This document shows positions 12,980 to 19,928 of a DNA stretch of 19,928 nt, piece by piece. Source of the stretch: JAFCEV01 sp964473005. Its GTDB lineage: Archaea > Nanobdellota > Nanobdellia > Pacearchaeales > GW2011-AR1. Below the pieces are notes generated by a model. The model did no database searches. It was not told where the DNA came from and worked only from the letters and a program-made list of their open reading frames with translations. The DNA lies in NCBI GenBank assembly GCA_964473005.1, contig CAYYME010000008.1, positions 1-19,928 on the forward strand, written 5' to 3'. Numbering within the stretch: the first letter of the stretch is position 1; the number at the start of each line of letters is the position of its first letter. Position numbers and translations under genes: made by a program.

Positions 12980-13350
12980 TTACTATTCACATATTTGCTA
13001 AACTCAGGATAAACCTTCATTATCCATTTTCCATATTGTTCCAATAATCCTTTTGATTTTAATGAATTGAAATATTCTTTTAATGGAATTTCTTCTCTGC
13101 ATTTGCGACAATGATAAATTCCTGTTTCAGCCCCGTAATCATCATCTTCTTTTGGGATTTCTGCCTTCAAGCATCTTGCACAAATTGCTTCTAAATTATG
13201 GTCTAATACATTATAAATATCAATTGCTTCATATATATCAAACTCTCCTAAATTTGTAACACCATCCCAAAGTTCAACATAGTTTTCTTCAATGCCCAAT
13301 TCTTTTGAGGCTTTTATAATTGCTTTAAGTGCATTCCTTGAATATCCCAT
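12976..13350 (-). CDS. Hypothetical Cys4 zinc-binding-like protein, 124 aa
   Basis: Not recognised. An N-terminal helical region (MGYSRNALKAIIKASKELGI) and an acidic middle (GEFDIYEAIDIYNVLDHNLE) precede two cysteine pairs, C57-X2-C60 and C81-X2-C84, with GIYHCRKC typical of a zinc ribbon or treble clef. The end is helical (SLKSKGLLEQYGKWIMKVYPEF). A TATA-like box at 13371-13378 is 24-25 nt before the ATG. Its 3' end overlaps the toxin gene by 4 bp. Confidence 0.6.
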   Translation of the reverse strand: MGYSRNALKAIIKASKELGIEENYVELWDGVTNLGEFDIYEAIDIYNVLDHNLEAICARCLKAEIPKEDDDYGAETGIYHCRKCREEIPLKEYFNSLKSKGLLEQYGKWIMKVYPEFSKYVNSN

Positions 13351-13390
13351 AAAATTGATTATTCTTATTTGTTTAAAAGAATTATTATAT

Positions 13391-13699
13391 TCAATCTTTC
13401 ATCTCAATCTTTATGCTCACGGATTTTGGAATCTGCATTCTCATAATGTGGTGCAGCACTTTTTCATTTGCAGGCAAATCAATCAGTCTTTTGTGAATTC
13501 TCATTTCAAACCTGTCAAAAGTTGCTGTTCCGTCGCCGCACGGGGATTTTCTTGTTGTGACTTTCAGCTTTTTCGTCGGCAGAGGAACAGGACCGCTTAT
13601 CACAATTCCCGCTTTTTTTGCAATATCTTTGATAGAATTACAAATATCATTGAGCATATTTATATCTGTGCTGTTTAATTTTATTCTTACTTTTGGCAT
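13391..13699 (-). CDS. rpsJ: 30S ribosomal protein S10 (uS10)
   Basis: 102 aa, typical archaeal S10. It begins MPKVRIKLNSTDINMLNDI, then the loop region ISGPVPLPTKKLKVTTRKSP, and ends FDRFEMRIHKRLIDL and IPKSVSIKIEM. It normally follows EF-1alpha in archaea, but no such gene is adjacent here. A GGAGG (13710-13714 on the minus strand) lies 10 nt before the ATG. A TATA-like box at 13754-13762 predicts a short leader of about 33 nt. Confidence 0.96.
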   Translation of the reverse strand: MPKVRIKLNSTDINMLNDICNSIKDIAKKAGIVISGPVPLPTKKLKVTTRKSPCGDGTATFDRFEMRIHKRLIDLPANEKVLHHIMRMQIPKSVSIKIEMKD

Positions 13700-14018
13700 A
13701 TGAAAACAACCTCCAGGTTTTTTTCTTCTCGTTCATTGGAAAGTCGATATTGGTTTTTAAAATTTCCTGCTTTCCAATAAACTCGTTTCCACCCTAATGT
13801 GAAGGGCGATTTTTTAAATTGCCTCTGATGAAAATCGCGAGGAAGTATGTGAAATAGATTTGAAAATAGTTTAAAAATTTATTGTTTGCTGTAAAACCTA
13901 ACTTATCATAAGACACGCACCGGTAAACTAGAGAATATTAACAAAGCATCCTTCCCGAGAAATAACTCAAAACCTTTTTATACTTGTTTTATCTTTTTAT
14001 ATGAAAAGAGGGCAATAA
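13700..14018. other. 320-bp divergent intergenic region with inverted repeats
   Basis: No convincing ORF. ATTGGAAAG (13735-13743) and CTTTCCAAT (13770-13778) are perfect 9-bp arms placed symmetrically around the S10 TATA box at 13754-13762. GCGATTTT (13806-13813) and AAAATCGC (13831-13838) form a second 8-bp pair with a 17-nt loop. Towards the antiporter there is a TATA-like TTTTTATA (13975-13982) and a GAGGG site (14008-14012) 6 nt before its ATG. The middle (13850-13970) shows nothing clear. Confidence 0.45.
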
Positions 14019-15728
14019 ATGGATTCAATTTTTCTTCAGCTGGCAGTAATACTATCTGTAGCTTTTGTAGTTTCTTATCTGGTCCGTGTTCTCAAGCAGC
14101 CGGTTGTTGTTGGATATATAATTGCAGGCATGATTATCAGCCCGTTCATACTCCAGTTCGGGCTCTCAACAGAAGTTATTGACTCGTTCTCAAAATTCGG
14201 GATAGCTTTTCTGCTTTTTATTGTCGGACTGCATCTGAATCCGAGGGTAATCAGGGAAATCGGAACTTCTTCTCTTTTGATTGGCATGGCGCAGATAATC
14301 CTGACTTTTGGCTTGGGATTTTTAATTTCTTTTACTCTTCTCGGATTTAATCCCATAACCTCTGCATATATAGGAATTGCACTTGCATTCAGCAGCACGA
14401 TTATTGTCATGAAGCTTCTTTCAGACAAGCAGCATCTTGATTCTCTTTACGGAAAAATTTCAATAGGGATTCTGATAATTCAGGATTTGATTGCTGTCGG
14501 AGTTTTGATGTTTATCTCTTCTGTATCCAGCAATATTACTTTTGGCTCTCTTGCATTTAAGAGCCTGCTTGCAGGAGGGGGGCTTATTGTTTTTCTTTTC
14601 CTTTTGGGATTTTTTGTTTTGCCGAGAATAACCAAGGGAATTGCGAAATATCAGGAATTGCTTTTCCTGTTCTCAATTTTCTGGTGCTTTCTTATTGCAG
14701 CCTTGTTTGGCTATTTTGGATTTTCAATTGAAATAGGTGCTTTGATAGCAGGAGTTGTCCTGTCACTTTCCCCTTACAGCACAGAAATCAGCTCCAAAAT
14801 CCGTCCGCTGAGGGATTTTTTCCTGATAATCTTTTTTATAATCCTCGGACTGAATATTCAGATTTCGAGCATAGGAACTATTTTTGTGAATGCAATAATT
14901 CTCTCGCTCGTGGTTTTGATTTTAAAGCCTGTGATTTTAATGTCGCTTATGGCTTTATTCAGATATACTAAAAGAACCAACTTCCTTGTGGGAACAACTC
15001 TTGCGCAGATTTCCGAATTTTCCCTTATTATTCTTGTTCTTGGAGTTTCTGTAGGACACATTTCAACAGAAATCCTGTATACCTTAACACTAACACTCGT
15101 AATAACAATTTTCCTTTCAACATACATGGTGATTTATTCCAGAGGAATATACAATCTTCTCTCAGGTTTTGTTTCTCTCTTTGAAAGGAAAAATGCAAGA
15201 AAAGAGCCAAATCTGAAAAAAGAATATGATGCAATTTTATTCGGATATAACAGGATAGGATTCAGCATTTTGAAATCCTTCAAGAAGCTTAAGAAAAATT
15301 ATCTTGTTGTTGATTTTAATCCAGATACAATAGAAAATCTCTCCAAATTCAGGATTCCCTGCCTTTACGGAGATATTGATGATTCAGATCTTCTGGATGA
15401 ACTCCCGCTTGATAAAATTCAGCTTGTAGTCTCCACTGTTCCGGATCTTGAGACAAATCTTCTTTTGATAGAATCTGTGCGAAGACGAAACCCCAATGCT
15501 GTGGTTATTGTCAGGGCTCATTCAATAAGCGAGGCACTTGAGCTTTACAATGAGGGGGCGACTTATGTTCTGACTCCGCACTTCCTTGGCGGGGAATATG
15601 TTGCGAAGATGATTAAGGATTTAAAAACAAACAAGGCAGAATACAAAGAGGAAAGGGAAAAGCACATAAAAATGCTGACAGAAATACTAGGGCAGGGGCA
15701 GGAGCACCCCAGAGTTGAAAGGAACTGA
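14019..15728 (+). CDS. Kef-type monovalent cation:proton antiporter (CPA2) with RCK domain
   Basis: 569 aa. Residues 1-385 form the membrane domain with about 12 helices: KQPVVVGYIIAGMIISP, LLFIVGLHLNP and the helix GILIIQDLIAVGVL with Gln155-Asp156, the position that is QD in K+/H+ members. Residues 403-545 are a cytoplasmic RCK (TrkA-N) domain with a Rossmann motif GYNRIG (409-414), an acidic residue in LVVDFNPD and VSTVPDLETNLLLIE. It likely exchanges K+ or Na+ for protons and is gated by a nucleotide or ion bound to the RCK domain. It has a short leader and an SD site. The C-terminal TrkA-C domain is absent. Confidence 0.9.
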   Translation: MDSIFLQLAVILSVAFVVSYLVRVLKQPVVVGYIIAGMIISPFILQFGLSTEVIDSFSKFGIAFLLFIVGLHLNPRVIREIGTSSLLIGMAQIILTFGLGFLISFTLLGFNPITSAYIGIALAFSSTIIVMKLLSDKQHLDSLYGKISIGILIIQDLIAVGVLMFISSVSSNITFGSLAFKSLLAGGGLIVFLFLLGFFVLPRITKGIAKYQELLFLFSIFWCFLIAALFGYFGFSIEIGALIAGVVLSLSPYSTEISSKIRPLRDFFLIIFFIILGLNIQISSIGTIFVNAIILSLVVLILKPVILMSLMALFRYTKRTNFLVGTTLAQISEFSLIILVLGVSVGHISTEILYTLTLTLVITIFLSTYMVIYSRGIYNLLSGFVSLFERKNARKEPNLKKEYDAILFGYNRIGFSILKSFKKLKKNYLVVDFNPDTIENLSKFRIPCLYGDIDDSDLLDELPLDKIQLVVSTVPDLETNLLLIESVRRRNPNAVVIVRAHSISEALELYNEGATYVLTPHFLGGEYVAKMIKDLKTNKAEYKEEREKHIKMLTEILGQGQEHPRVERN

Positions 15729-15730
15729 AA

Positions 15731-16363
15731 TTATGCTTCGTTCGGAATTTCTTCGTGCAGTTCAAATAAGGAAAATATAAATTCAAAAAATCTCAGAATG
15801 GATTCCAGAATTACTATAAACAGAAGATAGATTATTATGCTGCTGAAGAAAAGAGGTATTTGGCTCAGCTGATTTAGAATCTTTGTCACATCAAAGAGCC
15901 TTGAAGCAACAATAGCAATGGCAAGAAGAGCGAAAGGAAGTAATTTTGCAACTTCTTTTGCAATATCCTCTCTTATGTATGCAATAATTCTGATTGCAGA
16001 GATTACAACTGCAGAGACTAAGAGAAGCGAGCCCACTTCTATATTTTCTGTAAAAAGTATCAGAAAAATTGTGAAGATTGCAAACCAGAAGAAAATTATA
16101 AACGGCAGAATTATAATATATTCCAGCATATACAAAACTCCTGCAAGCAGTTTTGTCGAGGTAGCATGCTCGAGTTTGCTGTATTTGCTAAGGTCCAGCT
16201 TGAAAATGTTTTTGGCTGCAATGAATTTGTGGACTTTCCAGATGAAGAGAGAATAAATTACAATTAAGATAGCAGGTATGAACACACCCAGAAAATGCTG
16301 TATCCATAACGGCAAATTTGCAACAAGGGCATTATACGCCTCCCCAACCCCTTCTAAAATCAT
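15731..16363 (-). CDS. Hypothetical multi-span membrane protein, 210 aa
   Basis: Not recognised. About five hydrophobic helices: near 20-43, 73-105, 110-130, 140-158 and 170-195. Hydrophilic loops are short; one holds AAKNIFKLDLSKYSKLEHATSTK. It ends with an acidic tail (ELHEEIPNEA). A GTG at 16369 is in frame, but I chose the ATG at 16363, with AGAGGTG just upstream and a TATA-like box at 16394-16401. It faces the Kef gene with a 2-nt gap between stops; a shared role in ion handling is only a guess. Confidence 0.6.
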   Translation of the reverse strand: MILEGVGEAYNALVANLPLWIQHFLGVFIPAILIVIYSLFIWKVHKFIAAKNIFKLDLSKYSKLEHATSTKLLAGVLYMLEYIIILPFIIFFWFAIFTIFLILFTENIEVGSLLLVSAVVISAIRIIAYIREDIAKEVAKLLPFALLAIAIVASRLFDVTKILNQLSQIPLFFSSIIIYLLFIVILESILRFFEFIFSLFELHEEIPNEA

Positions 16364-16425
16364 ATTCACCTCTTATAAAATATGACAATATTGTTTTTAA
16401 AGTTTTGGAGAAGATAAATCATAAG

Positions 16426-16659
16426 TCAGAAATGAATATTGTCTATTATCCAATCTATGATTTTTTCTATTTTTTCTGAAATTCTGCTTTTTGAAAAAAG
16501 AACATCTATAATAGCGGCAAGTATTATTAAGAGAAGAATTACACCAAAGATTATTGAAAATATGATAGTATAAGGGTCTCCAAATATTAATAAGATTACC
16601 CATAAAATTATTACAAGAATAGCACCAATAACGAGTAAAATATCTGATGATTTTTTCAT
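16426..16659 (-). CDS. Hypothetical small membrane protein, two helices, 77 aa
   Basis: Two strongly hydrophobic helices (about 6-27 and 31-54, the second Ile/Leu-rich) with a short GDPY turn between them, then an amphipathic C-terminal helix (SKSRISEKIEKIIDWIIDNI). No known family recognised. The start is supported by a TATA-like box at 16681-16688, 25 nt before the ATG. It is divergent from serS, whose own TATA box is 20 bp further on. Confidence 0.55.
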   Translation of the reverse strand: MKKSSDILLVIGAILVIILWVILLIFGDPYTIIFSIIFGVILLLIILAAIIDVLFSKSRISEKIEKIIDWIIDNIHF

Positions 16660-16680
16660 TGAACTTAAATGCGTTTTTTA

Positions 16681-16710
16681 CTTTTAAATCTTCTTAACAA
16701 GATTTAAATA
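16681..16710. promoter_or_regulatory. Divergent promoters for the small membrane protein and serS
   Basis: Minus-strand TTTAAAAG (16681-16688) lies 25 nt before the ATG at 16659. Plus-strand TTTAAATA (16703-16710) lies 25 nt before the serS ATG at 16732. Both predict leaderless transcripts. Confidence 0.5.
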
Positions 16711-16731
16711 TAATCTTTCTTTATTTTTCTT

Positions 16732-18051
16732 ATGATTGATATTAAGATTATTCGTGACAATCCCGAACTGGTTAAAAAAAACATAAAGAAAAAATTTCAG
16801 GAGGTGAGGCTTCCTTTTGTTGACAGGGCAGCAAGGCTGGATGCAGAATGGAGAAAGCTGAAATATGAAGAGGATAATCTGCGAAGCGGGAGAAACAAGA
16901 TTTCCGAGGAGATAAACAGGGCAAAAAAGCAAAAGAAAGATGCTTCTGGTTTAATAAAAAGAGCGAAAGATATTCCCGGGAAGATTGAAAAGCTTCAGGT
17001 AAGAAGAAAAGAGCTTGAAGAAGAGATAAAAAAAATAATGTTTGAGATTCCGAATATCATTCATCATTCTGTTCCAATAGGAAAAGATGCTTCTGAAAAT
17101 GTTGAGCTGAAAAAAATCGGAAAGCCGAGGAAATTTGGCTTTCCTGTGAAGAGCCATGTTGAATTAGGAGAAGGGCTTGGGATGCTTGATTTTGATGATT
17201 CTGCGAGAATTTCAGGAAAAGGATTTTATTTTCTGAAAGGAGATTTGGCTTTGCTGAATATGGCTCTGATAAACTTCGCGCGGGATTACATGGTTAAGCA
17301 GGGATTTGTGTATCTGGAGCCGCCGCTTATGATAAGAAAGCAAATCCTCGACGGAGTTTATTCAAATGCAGAAATTGCACAGATGGCTTACAAAATTGAA
17401 GGGGAGGATTTATACCTGATTGCGACTTCTGAGCACCCGCTGATTGGGCAGTTCATAGACAAGACAATCAGAAAATCCGAGCTTCCTGTCAAACAGACAG
17501 CATACAGCATGTGCTTCAGGAAAGAAATCGGAAGCCACGGAATTGATGAAAAAGGAATTTACAGAACCCATCAGTTCAACAAGCAGGAAATGATTGTGAT
17601 TTGTGCGCCTGAAGATTCGTATAAATGGTATGATGCTATGCTGAAATATTCTGTTGAACTTTTCAAGATGCTCAAAATTCCGATAAGAATTCTTGAATGC
17701 TGTTCAGGGGATTTGGCTGATTTGAAGGCAAAGTCCTGCGACATTGAGGCGTGGAGTCCGAGGCAGAAAAAATATTTTGAACTAACTTCGCTGACAAATA
17801 TGGAAGAGGCGCAGGCGAGAAGGTTGAATATCAGGATTGAGGACAAAGGCAGGAGATATTTTGCCCATACCCTGAATAACACAGTTATTGCAACTTCACG
17901 AGCGCTCGTTGCCATTATGGAAAACAATCAGCAGAAAGACGGAAGCATAAAAATTCCAAAGGTTTTGTGGAAATACATGGGTGGAAAAAAGGTGATAAAA
18001 ATGGCAGAAAATAAGAAACAAATGACAAAGAAAGGAAAGAAGAAAAAGTGA
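16732..18051 (+). CDS. serS: Seryl-tRNA synthetase
   Basis: 439-aa class II aminoacyl-tRNA synthetase that charges tRNA-Ser. The N-terminal part (about 30-105) is the long antiparallel coiled coil that grips the tRNA variable arm. The catalytic part has the serine-binding ATSEHPL (231-237), motif 2 CFRKEIGSHGIDEKGIYRTH (261-280) and motif 3 around NNTVIATSRALVAIMENNQ (382-400, Arg390). It is the common SerS type, not the rare methanogen type. A Lys-rich tail (MTKKGKKKK) is added at the C-terminus, as often seen in archaea. It is leaderless, with TATA box TTTAAATA 25 nt upstream. The stop overlaps the next gene by 4 bp. Confidence 0.97.
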   Translation: MIDIKIIRDNPELVKKNIKKKFQEVRLPFVDRAARLDAEWRKLKYEEDNLRSGRNKISEEINRAKKQKKDASGLIKRAKDIPGKIEKLQVRRKELEEEIKKIMFEIPNIIHHSVPIGKDASENVELKKIGKPRKFGFPVKSHVELGEGLGMLDFDDSARISGKGFYFLKGDLALLNMALINFARDYMVKQGFVYLEPPLMIRKQILDGVYSNAEIAQMAYKIEGEDLYLIATSEHPLIGQFIDKTIRKSELPVKQTAYSMCFRKEIGSHGIDEKGIYRTHQFNKQEMIVICAPEDSYKWYDAMLKYSVELFKMLKIPIRILECCSGDLADLKAKSCDIEAWSPRQKKYFELTSLTNMEEAQARRLNIRIEDKGRRYFAHTLNNTVIATSRALVAIMENNQQKDGSIKIPKVLWKYMGGKKVIKMAENKKQMTKKGKKKK

Positions 18052-18254
18052 TTAAGAAAATTTATAATTATGTCGGAATAGGCTTTTGGTCAGGAGCATT
18101 GGTTTATAGTATAATAAATATGATTATGAACTCTGTAAGAACTGCCCAGAGCAAGATTCTGTTTTATAATTATTTAATATCAGGAATTGCTGTTTTTGGC
18201 TTAATTTTAAACATAATTCTTATTAAGAAAAAGAGAAATGAAAAAACAAAATAA
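18048..18254 (+). CDS. Hypothetical two-helix membrane protein, 68 aa
   Basis: GTG start overlapping the serS stop (GTGA, 4 bp), so translation is likely coupled. Two hydrophobic helices (about 7-26 and 42-60) with a polar loop (NSVRTAQSKI) and a basic tail KKKRNEKTK. No family recognised. It overlaps the next small membrane-protein gene by 17 bp, making a run of small membrane proteins behind serS. Confidence 0.5.
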   Translation: MIKKIYNYVGIGFWSGALVYSIINMIMNSVRTAQSKILFYNYLISGIAVFGLILNIILIKKKRNEKTK

Positions 18255-18474
18255 ACTTAATAAGTGGTTTTTATTAACTTGGAGAAAAGTCTGGATAATT
18301 CTTGTAGCTTGGTTTTTGTCTGTAGTCTTGCATAACCTTGTTTATGGTTTATTTAAAAATTATTTTGATTCTCACGGAGGAGATGAGCCATTCTTTTTCA
18401 TTGCTGCAATATTTATAATTCCTCTTTATACTTTTATTTGTGTAATTTATAGTTTAGTTAAAAGATTACAATAA
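18238..18474 (+). CDS. Hypothetical two-helix membrane protein, 78 aa
   Basis: Basic N-terminus (MKKQNKLNKW), then hydrophobic helices near 16-38 and 52-74 separated by a polar loop (NYFDSHGGDEPF). No known family recognised. The start lies inside the end of the previous gene (17-bp overlap), which suggests co-transcription. Confidence 0.5.
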   Translation: MKKQNKLNKWFLLTWRKVWIILVAWFLSVVLHNLVYGLFKNYFDSHGGDEPFFFIAAIFIIPLYTFICVIYSLVKRLQ

Positions 18475-18525
18475 GTTACTGGATTTCAGGTAAACTATAT
18501 AAATCTAAATTTTCTATTTTTTTAG

Positions 18526-18768
18526 ATGAAACAAAAATTGAGGAATTTAAAAGAGTGGGTTACAACATATGAATTGTTTATAGCTGTTGGTTTGCTGATG
18601 ATTATTGCAGCTTCAACTAAACTTCTTGGATGGTTGGATTATTCTTCTGATGTATTCTGGCTTATTGCAGGATTAGCTCTTACGGTTGAGGGGGCAATAC
18701 TTTTGAAGAAGCAGAGAATGTTTAATCGGAAATACAAGATTGTTTTGAGGAAAGAGAAGCAGGAGTAA
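18526..18768 (+). CDS. Hypothetical two-helix membrane protein, 80 aa
   Basis: Helices near 16-36 and 42-60 with the turn LGWLDYSSD between them; the C-terminus is strongly basic (KKQRMFNRKYKIVLRKEKQ). Not recognised. It has its own TATA-like box (TATATAAA at 18496-18503, 26 nt before the ATG), so it is probably transcribed separately from the serS group. Confidence 0.5.
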   Translation: MKQKLRNLKEWVTTYELFIAVGLLMIIAASTKLLGWLDYSSDVFWLIAGLALTVEGAILLKKQRMFNRKYKIVLRKEKQE

Positions 18769-18831
18769 GGTTGAAAGCGTATAAAACTCAAGTATAGATT
18801 TATTTTTAAATAGAAGATTTTGAATAGTTGG

Positions 18832-19728
18832 ATGGGAATAAAATCCTTATCAGATGTATGGGGTTTATTTGGAGAATTGTCAAAAATTAAGAAACTAATT
18901 CCAGATATAAAGCCTTTTTTTGAAGATTTTGACAAATCTGAAAACCCGCAGGCGTCTCTGGAGAAGATATTGGGGGCTGTAAGAAAAAATCCTGTTGTGG
19001 ATGATTTGCTGAAAGTAAGTAAGACATATGAAATGATACTGAGAGCAGAGGAGAATGCAAAGAAAAATGGATGGAATTATGCCTGTTTGGAAGCTGTAAA
19101 AGAAATGGGGGTCAAAGTTGAATTAGTTGGAAAAGAGCATGTTCCCCCTGGTCCTGCACTTTATGTTTCCAATCATCTGTATGGGCTTCTTGACAGCGCA
19201 GTATTATTCGGAAGTTTAGGCTCTCTTTTGAAAGAGAAAGGAGAGAGATTAAAAGCAATAGCTATGAATCAGCTGAGATTTATAAGCGGGATTGAAGAGA
19301 TATTGGTCTTTGTGCATTCCACGACTTCAAGTTCTAATCTGAATTCCTTGAGGGAATCTATAAAATATATTGATAGCGGAGGGAATTTAGCAATTTATCC
19401 TTCAGGAAATATGTCCGGGGCAAGGCTTAAAGAATATCCCTGGAAAAATGGAATGGCTCATCTTATATCGCATTTTTCCTATGTTGTTCCTATGTGGTTT
19501 TCAGGGCCAAATCATGAAAAAATTTATAATCTTCTGGCAAGGCATGAAAAGACAGAAAAATTAAGGAGGGTATTTTCTCTTAGGGGTGCCTGGAGCAAAG
19601 AGGGAAAAACAATTATGCTTAATATCGGGGAACCAATTTATTCTAAAGAATTAATGAAAATAGAGGATGGAAAAGAGAGAATTCAATATTTAAGGGAACG
19701 TGCAGAAGCCCTGAGAGTTTATAGATAA
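18832..19728 (+). CDS. PlsC/LPLAT-like acyltransferase
   Basis: 298 aa from the ATG at 18832. A TTG at 18820 is in frame, but TTTAAATA at 18805-18812 is 24 nt before the ATG. The C-terminal two thirds fit the lysophospholipid acyltransferase fold: block I YVSNHLYGLLDSA with His115 and Asp121 (H-X5-D, as in the hemolysin-like branch; most PlsC have H-X4-D), block III LAIYPSGNMSG (187-197), and VVPMWFSGPN. The N-terminal 90 residues are helical and unassigned. No membrane helix is obvious. Archaea do not make ester-linked fatty-acid lipids in the usual way, so the real acyl acceptor is uncertain. Confidence 0.75.
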   Translation: MGIKSLSDVWGLFGELSKIKKLIPDIKPFFEDFDKSENPQASLEKILGAVRKNPVVDDLLKVSKTYEMILRAEENAKKNGWNYACLEAVKEMGVKVELVGKEHVPPGPALYVSNHLYGLLDSAVLFGSLGSLLKEKGERLKAIAMNQLRFISGIEEILVFVHSTTSSSNLNSLRESIKYIDSGGNLAIYPSGNMSGARLKEYPWKNGMAHLISHFSYVVPMWFSGPNHEKIYNLLARHEKTEKLRRVFSLRGAWSKEGKTIMLNIGEPIYSKELMKIEDGKERIQYLRERAEALRVYR

Positions 19729-19889
19729 AAGCAAAATTTATTAGTATTATAATTGCCGGTTTGATTATTGTTAATATTTATTATAACTTCATCCTCTTTT
19801 CATTAACAGAGTTTCTTCCAAATATATCTATTGTGAAATTAGATAGTTAATTTTTTAAACTAATCTCTGTATAAATAATCAGTCAAAAT
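19729..19889. other. Intergenic region before tRNA-Asp
   Basis: 161 bp, very AT-rich. A plus-strand frame from 19725 is open for about 42 codons with membrane-like composition, but has no ATG or usable start near its beginning. TTTTTTAAAC near 19850-19859 and TATAAATA at 19870-19877 are possible tRNA promoter elements; the first would give a short 5' leader for RNase P. Nothing else is visible. Confidence 0.4.
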
Positions 19890-19928
19890 GCCTCGGTAGT
19901 TTAATGGTTAGAACACAGCCCTGTCGCG
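19890..19928 (+). tRNA. tRNA-Asp (GTC), 5' part only
   Basis: The acceptor strand is GCCTCGG (19890-19896). The D-arm is GTTT-AATGGTTA-GAAC, followed by the anticodon stem CAGCC and loop CTGTCGC with anticodon GTC at 19923-19925. The numbering from 19890 puts the anticodon at positions 34-36. The window ends at position 39, so the 3' half (including the acceptor partner and T-arm) is not visible. Confidence 0.85.

Noticed and set aside
13822..13842. Possible pseudoknot: CCTC pairing with GAGG across the GCGATTTT/AAAATCGC stem
   Set aside because: The linker across the 8-bp stem would be 0 nt, which is sterically impossible; the pairings could only be alternatives.
13825..13850. Box C-like TGATGA suggesting a C/D sRNA
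   Set aside because: No CTGA box D or D' at the required spacing, and no C' motif.
14001..14018. Five-codon upstream frame (ATG AAA AGA GGG CAA TAA) directly before the Kef ATG
   Set aside because: The TATA-like box predicts a start near 14004, after this ATG, and the GAGGG inside it already serves as the Kef ribosome-binding site.
19725..19850. 42-codon plus-strand open frame with hydrophobic composition after the acyltransferase
   Set aside because: No ATG or GTG near its beginning and no promoter; the first plausible start (TTG) leaves only about 29 codons.

Overview
The window looks like chromosomal DNA of a small-genome archaeon, most likely of the DPANN superphylum (Pacearchaeota/Woesearchaeota-like). 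It carries archaeal ribosomal protein S6e, an archaeal/eukaryotic-type IF-2 (aIF5B), an archaeal S10, a diphthamide (Dph2) remnant, a PC4-like protein and a RelBE-type toxin-antitoxin pair. The DNA is AT-rich, genes are short and tightly packed, and many genes have a TATA-like box about 24-27 nt before the ATG, which predicts leaderless mRNAs. Lineage is inferred from gene content, not from a phylogeny.

Layout. 1-3057 (minus): S6e (cut by the window edge), a SIMPL-domain membrane protein and aIF5B. 3058-5419: a patchy accessory stretch with an orphan gene, a 350-nt intergenic region full of UUCG-capped hairpins (candidate ncRNA on the minus strand), a truncated dph2, a 74-aa orphan, a half-size MFS transporter and a small thioredoxin-fold-like protein. 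5402-11540 (minus): twelve packed genes. In transcription order these are DUF5320, DUF134 regulator, two half-permeases, a NifX/ORP-like protein, thioredoxin, a treble-clef protein, a shikimate-dehydrogenase-like enzyme, family-4 uracil-DNA glycosylase, a MinD-type ATPase with an inserted 2[4Fe-4S] ferredoxin, then an exported thioredoxin-like protein and CcdA. 11634-13699: an orphan, the PC4-like protein, the toxin-antitoxin pair, a Cys4 protein and S10. 14019-19728: a Kef-type antiporter with an RCK domain, two membrane orphans, seryl-tRNA synthetase, three small two-helix membrane proteins and an acyltransferase. A tRNA-Asp starts at 19890 and runs off the end.

How the parts may work together. 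The 5402-11540 cluster has a redox/metal-sulfur theme. Cytosolic thioredoxin could feed electrons through CcdA to the exported thioredoxin-like protein. The NifX-like protein and the ferredoxin-ATPase resemble the core of the ORP (orange protein) systems of anaerobic bacteria. A strong promoter region with two GAATA-N2-TATTC palindromes around its TATA box precedes the DUF5320-DUF134 genes and is a likely autoregulatory site.

The most novel signal is the hairpin array at about 3449-3795. All four 3' stems, and several others, become continuous only if G-U wobbles are allowed on the minus strand. TATA-like boxes lie at the correct distance before the first hairpin of each half. I cannot assign it to any known RNA family.
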